Assembly: GCA_964463285.1 (NCBI GenBank)
Contig: CAYXBB010000022.1
Location: forward strand, 1 to 28,168
Length of the DNA: 28,168 bases
From: JAAZLS01 sp964463285
GTDB lineage: Bacteria > Bacillota > Dethiobacteria > DTU022
Direction: 5' to 3'
Shown here: in pieces, positions 14,633 to 20,512 of the stretch
How positions within the stretch are numbered: the first letter of the stretch is position 1
How the letters are laid out: every line of letters begins with the position of its first letter
The notes under the pieces: generated by a model
What the model saw: only the letters and a program-made list of their open reading frames with translations
Database searches by the model: none
Told to the model about the DNA's origin: nothing
Made by a program: the position numbers and the translations under genes

Positions 14633-16159
14633 TCAAGGTTTTAACCTTCGACCCAGCCCGGCTCCGACCAGCCCGGATAAAAACAGTCCGCAGAAGGCAG
14701 GGAAGTAATCACCCCATCGGCGATAGAGGGTGCGGCGGCTCCGGGTGTTCAAGCGAACAATAACCGTTTCTTCAGTTAATTTGGGTAAACGGAAAATTTC
14801 CTTGCCCCGACAATCAAACGAGACGGTAATTCCACTGTTGGCGACCTGGGTTACTGCGATTCCGCTTTCCGCCGCCCGAATGGCCGCTACCTGGGCATGC
14901 TGCTCCAGGCTTATCGAGTTTTCAAACCAGACATCATTGGTGAGAACAAAAAGGTGCCGGGCCCCGTCCCGGGCAAACCGGCGAGTATCGCCAAAATATG
15001 ATTCAAAACAGATCACCCCTGCCAGGGGTATCCCTGAAAAATTAAAAATAGTGCTCTTTTTCCCTCCGGCAGTATAACCTCCAACCTTTATTTTCAGGCC
15101 CAAGATAGAATTAAGCAGTTTTCCCGCTGGAAAATATTCCACAAACGGCACCAGGTGTCGCTTATGGTAAAGGGTTATTCCGGTTCCATCAGCAGGCAGG
15201 GCTACAATGGAATTATATAGCTTTTGATCCTTAAATATTTTGGCACCGTAAAGAATATTTACCTGCAGTTCCCGGGCCAGGCGCCACATCTCCGGTTTAT
15301 GGAAAACCTCGGGGCCATTCAAATCTACTACTGTTTCCGGCCAGACTACCAGACTTACCTGGGGTTGTTCGGCTACCGCTTGGCGGGTAAGTTTTATATA
15401 TCGTGCCAGTATTAGATCTTTACCCGGCGTGTTTAAAATTTCCTCCGGGGAACTGTTGCCCTGAATCAAGGCTACCCAGATGGAATCGGAAAGCTGTTCG
15501 TGATCAAAAGTCAGGGGCAGCAGCAGGCCTCCAGCCAGCAAAACCAGCCATACGCCTGCTGTTATAACCAGCCCCCGGCCGTTAAACCGATTGGATAAAC
15601 TCAGCACCAAGAAACATTGGAAGGCTACCATTAAAAAAGGCAGGCCCCAGTAACCATAAGTAGCGACGATATTAAGAAGCCAGGGGTACTGCCACTGGGT
15701 ATAACCCAGGTAACCCACATTATACCCCAGGAAACCCAGGGAACGTATATATTCCAGCAGCACCCATAACGAGGGGATGGCTAAGGTTAGGGAAAGAGGG
15801 TGACAGAACCTGCTTATATAGGAGGTGCCTGATGCAAACAGGGCACCGAACAGGCTGACCAGCGTAATTAAGGCCAATATGGAGAAAATGGCCGGCGGGG
15901 TTGAAAGATAGCTATAAAGTATGGTAACCAGGTAGTAGTTTAGATAAAGTGAGAGGGGCACTCCGAATAAAAACCCGCCTATTGCTGCTTTCCAGGGAGA
16001 GTTATTAATACAGAACCAGAGTAGCGGCAACAAGGCAAACCAGGCCAAGTAACCTTGCTCAAAGCGGGGGAAAGCCGGGATCAACAGCAGCCCGGAACAG
16101 ACAGGCAGCAGGAAGCTTTGAGCTGCAGCCTGTGCTCGAATTGGTAGAGAGCCTGCCAT
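14633..16159 (-). CDS. lnt: Apolipoprotein N-acyltransferase
   Basis: Lnt moves an acyl chain from phospholipid to the amino group of the lipid-modified Cys of lipoproteins. The 508-residue protein has five to seven N-terminal membrane helices (about 1-215) and then a nitrilase-like extracytoplasmic domain with the complete triad: Glu275 in VVWPETVVD, Lys333 in YHKRHLVPFVEYFP and Cys384 in VICFESYFGD. These positions are close to E. coli E267, K335 and C387. A last membrane helix lies near the C terminus. ATG 16159 is preferred: AAGGTGG stands eight bases upstream; an in-frame TTG at 16192 would add 11 residues without a ribosome binding site. The HutP-family gene lies 85 bases upstream on the same strand. 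Lnt is usual in diderms and Actinobacteria but uncommon in Firmicutes. Confidence 0.93.
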   Translation of the reverse strand: MAGSLPIRAQAAAQSFLLPVCSGLLLIPAFPRFEQGYLAWFALLPLLWFCINNSPWKAAIGGFLFGVPLSLYLNYYLVTILYSYLSTPPAIFSILALITLVSLFGALFASGTSYISRFCHPLSLTLAIPSLWVLLEYIRSLGFLGYNVGYLGYTQWQYPWLLNIVATYGYWGLPFLMVAFQCFLVLSLSNRFNGRGLVITAGVWLVLLAGGLLLPLTFDHEQLSDSIWVALIQGNSSPEEILNTPGKDLILARYIKLTRQAVAEQPQVSLVVWPETVVDLNGPEVFHKPEMWRLARELQVNILYGAKIFKDQKLYNSIVALPADGTGITLYHKRHLVPFVEYFPAGKLLNSILGLKIKVGGYTAGGKKSTIFNFSGIPLAGVICFESYFGDTRRFARDGARHLFVLTNDVWFENSISLEQHAQVAAIRAAESGIAVTQVANSGITVSFDCRGKEIFRLPKLTEETVIVRLNTRSRRTLYRRWGDYFPAFCGLFLSGLVGAGLGRRLKP

Positions 16160-16244
16160 AGGTCGGTCCACCTTTTCTATTCTAGCCGGCAATAAATATG
16201 GCGCCTTGTTTGAAACGACAGACCGGCAGGTTTGCCGTACACAG

Positions 16245-16649
16245 TTAAATTGCTCTGTGTCCCAGCCCCGCCGCCACCTCGTTTAAATGTAATAGCCCAA
16301 TCCCGAAAAAAATTGCCACCGCTACATTGCTTCCGCTTCGGGCGATACCCACCTTTCCCCCCACATTCAGGCCCAGTGCTTTGGGCATGATCTGAGCCAG
16401 TGCTTCGCGGGTGGCTCCGGCTACCGAACCTTCAGCATGGTAGGTATTCTCAATAAGTTGTTCTCTTTTGGAAGCCACTACTGCCCGTTCAACTACTTTT
16501 TGAAGGGAACTTAAAAATTCTCCGCCGTAATCCACTGCGGTTGCCCTAATTCCTTCAGCGGCAAGTTTTTCTTTTAAAGCCAACTCTTCCACTCGGGAGG
16601 AGGTCATGGCCAAATTTAAAGCAGCTCTGGCTACATCACGGCTGTCCAT
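16245..16649 (-). CDS. HutP-family RNA-binding regulator-like protein
   Basis: In Bacillus, HutP binds histidine and Mg2+, then the hut mRNA leader, to prevent termination. This 134-residue protein is of similar size (148 in B. subtilis) and shows the family's C-terminal pattern: a YHAEGSVAGATREAL helix corresponding to the region with metal-binding His residues, VGGKVGIARSG, then FFGIGLLHLNEVAAGLGHRAI, which ends like HutP's GVGINHI. Many clostridial genomes carry such a protein outside any hut operon. ATG 16649 is chosen because GGAGG lies six to seven bases upstream; an in-frame TTG at 16679 lacks one. There are no histidine genes nearby. The ligand and target RNA are unknown, although a hairpin-rich stretch precedes it. 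Confidence 0.75.
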   Translation of the reverse strand: MDSRDVARAALNLAMTSSRVEELALKEKLAAEGIRATAVDYGGEFLSSLQKVVERAVVASKREQLIENTYHAEGSVAGATREALAQIMPKALGLNVGGKVGIARSGSNVAVAIFFGIGLLHLNEVAAGLGHRAI

Positions 16650-16799
16650 GATTTGCCTCCAGCTCAATTGGTAATTCAATTATCGACCTAAATGGTGGAA
16701 ATAGCAAGTGATTATAATAAAGAGTGGTGAAGTGGCAGTGTCATAAAAACAGAAGCCTATAACCACCTTCGCTCTGGCTAATGATGATCCCCGGGCAGC

Positions 16800-17143
16800 C
16801 TGATACAACCTTTCGCCTGTATCAGACCGTTTAAGAACCACCATTAACCGTTGCTCGATCAGTATAAATCCCTTTGAAACCGGTAACCGCCGACAGGCCG
16901 TTACTGATCTCAAAAATTTAACCACATCTGCTTCAAAAGATTTCGCTCCGGCTAAAAATAGGAACTTATACTGATCTTAGCTCAACCGCAGCAGATCCCG
17001 GTTTGACCCTGTAACAATCCGCAAACTGTTACAAAGCCTTTTGGAACCTACAGCGATCTTCCCGCCGGCTGGCAGCGAGCCTCCCTGACCCGCTGCCAAC
17101 CTTTGGCTGATTGCAGTAAAGCCACATTGACCTTACTGCAATC
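16800..17143 (-). other. Series of inverted repeats upstream of the HutP-family gene
   Basis: Five perfect inverted repeats lie in ~345 bases without a convincing gene. CTGATACA (16800-16807) pairs with TGTATCAG (16818-16825). GATCAGTATAA (16857-16867) pairs with TTATACTGATC (16966-16976). TGTAACA (17010-17016) pairs with TGTTACA (17027-17033). TGGCAGCG (17070-17077) pairs with CGCTGCCA (17091-17098). GATTGCAGTAA (17109-17119) pairs with TTACTGCAATC (17133-17143). The last two have 13-base loops with the shared pattern AGCCnnnnTGACC. TTCGCTCYGGCTAA also occurs twice as a direct repeat (16768-16781, 16942-16955). The region could be a structured 5' leader of hutP-lnt, a noncoding RNA or multiple protein binding sites. 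It has no T-tracts typical of terminators. Confidence 0.6.
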
Positions 17144-17181
17144 TTGACCCGGCAGCTATAGACCTCTGTTTCATTTATTAG

Positions 17182-17386
17182 TATACTTAAGGCCGTTAAA
17201 AATATTCATCGCCGCCGAAAATTAAAGGTGTTTAAACATTCCCAGCAGAAAGAAAGTTCAGAACACAGGCAGGAATTAACCTCGCCTTGTAGAATAGTAT
17301 AAGTTAATTCAGACTGCGCCTGGATTGCAAAGTGAAAAACCTAACCTCCTACTATATATTTGCAGGGTAGCCCCCTGCATTTTTTT
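17182..17386 (+). ncRNA. Candidate small structured RNA ending at an intrinsic terminator
   Basis: A terminator on the plus strand at 17361-17386 has no upstream plus-strand gene for more than 3 kb. A possible promoter, TAGACC (17159-17164) with a 17-base spacer and TATACT (17182-17187), would start an RNA near 17194, about 190 nt long. Inside it, GAATTAAC (17273-17280) and GTTAATTC (17303-17310) form a perfect 8-bp stem with a 22-base loop, and CAGGC/GCCTG may extend the stem outward. It matches no RNA family known to me; the size is like 6S RNA but the expected end-to-end pairing was not found. Confidence 0.35.
17361..17386 (+). terminator. Rho-independent terminator
   Basis: TGCAGGG (17361-17367), loop TAGCC, CCCTGCA (17373-17379), then seven Ts (17380-17386). 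The opposite strand has no T-tract after the stem, so the plus direction is indicated. Confidence 0.85.
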
Positions 17387-17542
17387 AAGTATTTTGCATA
17401 TACCTGCTTGATTATTTTCCCGTCTCGCCAGATTTATATAAAAATTATCAATTGCCGGAGGAAATGCCCGGCAGGTGTATTATAATAGGATTGAGCAGCG
17501 ATAGCAATTGTGTAAATTATAACTACAAGGGGGCCTGTGAAA
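17387..17542 (+). promoter_or_regulatory. Promoter region of the DUF1847 gene
   Basis: A perfect TATAAT lies within the TGTATTATAATAGG run near 17480-17490, without a good -35. Just upstream a 6-bp inverted repeat, TGCCGG (17453-17458) and CCGGCA (17468-17473), could be an operator. A second AT-rich box follows near 17515. The exact start is not clear. Confidence 0.35.
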
Positions 17543-18223
17543 ATGGCAGAGCAAGGTTGGCCAAAATGTGCACATTGTGGGTTGAAACCAAAGGAAAAAG
17601 CCTGTCAGGTAAAAGGTAAAAAACCACCCGTGTTTTGCCCGATGGAGCTGGAAAAGGCAGTAATCGAACAGGCCAGAGAAATTTACCGGGAGCCGGGTAA
17701 CCCGGAATTCGCCCGGCAGGCCTCTCTACAAGAAGCCTCCGGCTACTTGGTGGACAAAACTAATCCCGATATCCGCAGGCCGGTTAAGCCTCGCCTGCTG
17801 GAGATATCTGAGTTTGCCCACCGCATGGGTTACCGGCGGTTGGGACTGGCCTTTTGTATTGGGTTGCGTTCGGAGGCGGCTGCGGTAAGCCGGTACCTGG
17901 AAACGAAGGGATTCGAGGTAGTATCAGTAATTTGCAAGGTAGGAAGGATACCCAAGGAAGAGATTGGGCTGGCAGATTCGGAAAAAATCATTCCGGGAAG
18001 GCTGGAGGCGATGTGCAACCCGGTGGCCCAAGCAGAGGTTCTAAACGCTGCCTCTACCGATTTTAACATTGCTCTTGGTCTTTGCGTGGGGCATGATTCT
18101 CTGTTTTTCAAGTATGCCCAGGCCCCCACCACGGTGCTTGCTGCCAAAGATCGGGTAACCGGTCATAACCCGCTGGCCGTGGTATATACCCTGGATCATT
18201 ATTATTCAGGGTTATTAAAATAA
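17543..18223 (+). CDS. DUF1847 family putative metal-binding protein
   Basis: This 226-residue protein begins with a cysteine-rich segment, CAHCGLKPKEKAC followed by a Cys in VFCPM (four Cys within about 22 residues), suited to bind zinc or an iron-sulfur cluster. A conserved alpha/beta domain follows: RRLGLAFCIGLRSEAAAVSR, SVICKVGRIPKEEIGL, EAMCNPVAQAEVLNA, LGLCVGHDSLFFKYA, and DRVTGHNPLAVVYT. The order of motifs is that of DUF1847, a family common in anaerobes without assigned biochemistry; additional cysteines in C-I-G, I-C-K, M-C-N and L-C-V-G-H positions are conserved features. ATG 17543 is preferred because AAGGGGG ends nine bases upstream; GTG 17537 is too close to it. It appears to be monocistronic. 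Confidence 0.85.
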   Translation: MAEQGWPKCAHCGLKPKEKACQVKGKKPPVFCPMELEKAVIEQAREIYREPGNPEFARQASLQEASGYLVDKTNPDIRRPVKPRLLEISEFAHRMGYRRLGLAFCIGLRSEAAAVSRYLETKGFEVVSVICKVGRIPKEEIGLADSEKIIPGRLEAMCNPVAQAEVLNAASTDFNIALGLCVGHDSLFFKYAQAPTTVLAAKDRVTGHNPLAVVYTLDHYYSGLLK

Positions 18224-18233
18224 AGGAGGTACC

Positions 18234-18275
18234 ATGTTAAATTATTACGGTTTCTGTTCCCAAATACTATTTTAG
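18234..18275 (+). other. 13-codon open frame behind a perfect ribosome binding site
   Basis: AAAGGAGGT overlaps the DUF1847 stop, and ATG 18234 follows at correct spacing, but the frame (MLNYYGFCSQILF) closes after 13 codons. It may be the remnant 5' end of a lost gene or a leader peptide. No reading frame resumes downstream that I recognise. Confidence 0.35.
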
Positions 18276-18353
18276 GGAAAATAAAAACTATGGCTCTTTA
18301 AAATCGGCATATTATTAAGGCCGGTAGTAAATGATGAACAATGTAAGCTGTGC

Positions 18354-18362
18354 TGCTATAAT
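18354..18362 (+). promoter_or_regulatory. Extended -10 promoter of the mannose operon
   Basis: TG-C-TATAAT: TG at 18354-18355, perfect TATAAT at 18357-18362, no clear -35. Transcription would begin near 18369, leaving a ~145-nt leader before ATG 18514. The rest of the 290-base stretch after DUF1847 shows only weak short frames. Confidence 0.5.
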
Positions 18363-18513
18363 AGATGCCGGCAGAATTAAAAAGAAGGAATACGAGCAGG
18401 CAAGGAGAAATATATATTAAAGGCCTTAATTCATATACCAATGATACATCCCGGTATCTATAACTCCTCCATTTTATCTATACGTTAATATTCTAAAAAG
18501 GGGTTAACCAAAC

Positions 18514-19479
18514 ATGAGCAATCTTAAACACCATGGGAGGCTTTTCTTTCGCTATGGGGGCAATCCGATATTATCACCGATGCGCTGGCCTTACCCGGCC
18601 AACTCTACCTTTAATCCCGGAGCGGTAAAACATAATGGAGAAACCTGCCTGCTGGTGCGGGTAGAAGATATGCGAGGTTTTTCTCACCTTACCTTTGCCC
18701 GCAGTAAAGACGGGGTTACCAACTGGCAAGTTGACAGCCTGCCCACATTGCTGCCCGATCCTGCTTTAAATGAAGAGCAGTGGGGAATTGAGGACCCACG
18801 GATCGTCTGGCTGCCCGAGCGCCAGGAATTTGCAGTAACCTATGTTTCTTTTTCCAAGGATGGCCCCATGGTTTCACTGGCTCTGTCCAAAGATTTTCAT
18901 ACCTTTACCCGTAAAGGAGCGATGCTTCCTCCGGAGGATAAAGATGCTTCGCTGTTTCCGCGGTTGATTAAAGACCGATATGTGTTGATTCACCGCCCAA
19001 TTATCCGGGGAGAGGCTCACATCTGGATCGCCTTTTCTCCGGATCTAAAATACTGGGGCGACCACAAAATTCTGGTCCCGGTACGACCGGGCTGGTGGGA
19101 TTGTACCCGGGTGGGCCTGGGGCCACCGCCGATAGAGACCGAACATGGCTGGCTGATTATTTATCATGGGGTGCGGATGACCGTTTCGGGAAGTTTATAT
19201 AGGGTGGGGCTGGCCTTGCTGGATCTGGATCAACCCTGGAAAATTATCCGCCGGAGCGAGGAATGGGTGTTTGGCCCCCGGGAACCCTATGAAAGAGTCG
19301 GTGATGTGCCCGGGGTTACCTTTCCCACTGGAACAGTGCTAAACGAAGCTACCGGAGAACTGTTCATGTACTATGGGGCGGCCGACTCCACAGTTTGCCT
19401 GGCTACGGCCAGGTTGGATATGTTGTTGGATTATCTTCTGGAAAGCTCACCGGTTAAGGGGGGAATAGAGCCGATATAA
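18514..19479 (+). CDS. GH130-type glycoside phosphorylase (probable beta-mannoside phosphorylase)
   Basis: GH130 enzymes cleave beta-mannosides with inorganic phosphate, releasing alpha-mannose-1-phosphate. The 321-residue protein shows the five-bladed propeller family pattern: FNPGAVKHNGETCLLVRVED near 30-50, the catalytic Asp in WGIEDPRIV near 92, HRPII near 165, DCTRVGLGPPPIETEHGWL near 200 and GDVPGVTFPTGTV near 270, then YYGAADSTVCLATA. The EDPR Asp is the proton donor known in the family. The exact linkage (beta-1,2 or beta-1,4, and partner sugar) cannot be told from sequence. It begins the operon; its stop is one base before the next gene. Adjacent GDP-mannose genes make a mannose-1-phosphate product plausible. 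No signal peptide is present, so it acts in the cytoplasm. Confidence 0.88.
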   Translation: MSNLKHHGRLFFRYGGNPILSPMRWPYPANSTFNPGAVKHNGETCLLVRVEDMRGFSHLTFARSKDGVTNWQVDSLPTLLPDPALNEEQWGIEDPRIVWLPERQEFAVTYVSFSKDGPMVSLALSKDFHTFTRKGAMLPPEDKDASLFPRLIKDRYVLIHRPIIRGEAHIWIAFSPDLKYWGDHKILVPVRPGWWDCTRVGLGPPPIETEHGWLIIYHGVRMTVSGSLYRVGLALLDLDQPWKIIRRSEEWVFGPREPYERVGDVPGVTFPTGTVLNEATGELFMYYGAADSTVCLATARLDMLLDYLLESSPVKGGIEPI

Positions 19480-19480
19480 T

Positions 19481-20491
19481 ATGAAAATTGCCATGTTATC
19501 TCCGATCGCCTGGCGTACCCCGCCCCGTCATTACGGGCCCTGGGAGCAGGTGGTAAGCTGGCTCACCGAGGGGCTGGTTCAGCAAGGGGTGGAGGTAACC
19601 CTGTATGCTACCGCCGATTCGCTAACCGGCTCCCGGCTTCGCGCGATAGCCCCGGGACCCTATGCTGAAGATCCCGGACTTGATCCCAAAGTATGGGAAT
19701 GCCTGCATATAGCGGCTTTGTTTGAGGAAGCCGGGCGCTACGATCTAATTCACAATCACTTTGATTTTTTGCCGCTGACCTATTCGGGTTTGGTATCTAC
19801 TCCAGTAGTAACTACTATACATGGTTTTTCATCTCCGAGGATCCTTCCGGTTTATCAAAAATACAACCGGAAGGTGGGTTATGTTTCGATCAGCGATGCC
19901 GATCGCCATCCTAGCCTGAATTACCTGGCCACTGTTTACCACGGCATTCCTGTAGACGAATATTCTTTTACCGGCAGTCCGGGAAACTACCTGCTCTTTT
20001 TCGGCAGAATTCACCGGGACAAAGGGACCTACGAGGCAATTCAATTGGCCCGGAATTCCGGTCTGCCGCTGATTATTGCCGGGATTATCCAGGATCAGCA
20101 GTATTTTGACCAGTCCGTGGCACCTTATTTGGATGGTGATAAAGTAAAATATATAGGCCCGGTGGGTTCGACAGAGAAAGGAGCCTTGTTGGGGGGGGCG
20201 ATGGCCCTGATCCATTTGATCAATTTTAACGAGCCATTTGGAATAAGTGTAGTAGAGGCGATGGCCTGCGGCACACCGGTAATCGCCGCTCCCCGTGGTT
20301 CCATGCCCGAGCTGATCAATCACGGGGAAACCGGTTTCCTGGTGCAACGAGCTGAAGAAGCAGTTTGCTGCTTGCCCAGGGTGAAAGATCTTTCCCGCAA
20401 GCGTTGCCGGGAATGGGTAGAAGCCAATTTTACTGTGGACATAATGGTCAGGCGCTATCTGGAGGTTTATACCCGGATTAGGGAAAAGTAG
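19481..20491 (+). CDS. GT4 family glycosyltransferase
   Basis: The 336-residue protein has the GT-B fold of family GT4. The N-terminal domain starts MKIAMLSPIAWRTPP and includes a GPWEQVVSWLTEGLVQQG helix and HNHFDFLPLTY near 90. The C-terminal domain has FFGRIHRDKG near 170 and the nucleotide-sugar motif EPFGISVVEAMACGTPVIA near 248, with the E-x7-E pair intact. Such enzymes retain anomeric configuration and often use GDP-mannose or UDP-glucose. The start lies one base after the GH130 stop (TAATATG). Neighbouring GDP-mannose synthesis suggests mannosyl transfer, but the donor and acceptor are not shown. There is no membrane segment. Confidence 0.9.
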   Translation: MKIAMLSPIAWRTPPRHYGPWEQVVSWLTEGLVQQGVEVTLYATADSLTGSRLRAIAPGPYAEDPGLDPKVWECLHIAALFEEAGRYDLIHNHFDFLPLTYSGLVSTPVVTTIHGFSSPRILPVYQKYNRKVGYVSISDADRHPSLNYLATVYHGIPVDEYSFTGSPGNYLLFFGRIHRDKGTYEAIQLARNSGLPLIIAGIIQDQQYFDQSVAPYLDGDKVKYIGPVGSTEKGALLGGAMALIHLINFNEPFGISVVEAMACGTPVIAAPRGSMPELINHGETGFLVQRAEEAVCCLPRVKDLSRKRCREWVEANFTVDIMVRRYLEVYTRIREK

Positions 20492-20512
20492 TGAAGGCAA
20501 AGGGGTGAGGCC

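Noticed and set aside
16680..16925. 81-residue minus-strand open frame just upstream of the HutP-family gene
   Set aside because: It starts at a GTG without a ribosome binding site, shows no recognisable family, and overlaps the cluster of inverted repeats, so a structured non-coding role is more likely.
16700..17160. Possible cobalamin or other known riboswitch
   Set aside because: A GCCACT string is present on the minus strand, but the rest of the B12-box core and other known riboswitch signatures are absent.
17182..17386. 6S RNA
   Set aside because: Size fits, but the required pairing of 5' and 3' ends around a central bubble was not found by eye; left only as an unassigned candidate RNA.
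18331..18420. 29-codon frame MMNNVSCAAIIDAGRIK...
   Set aside because: The ribosome binding site is weak and the frame contains the likely extended -10 box of the mannose operon.
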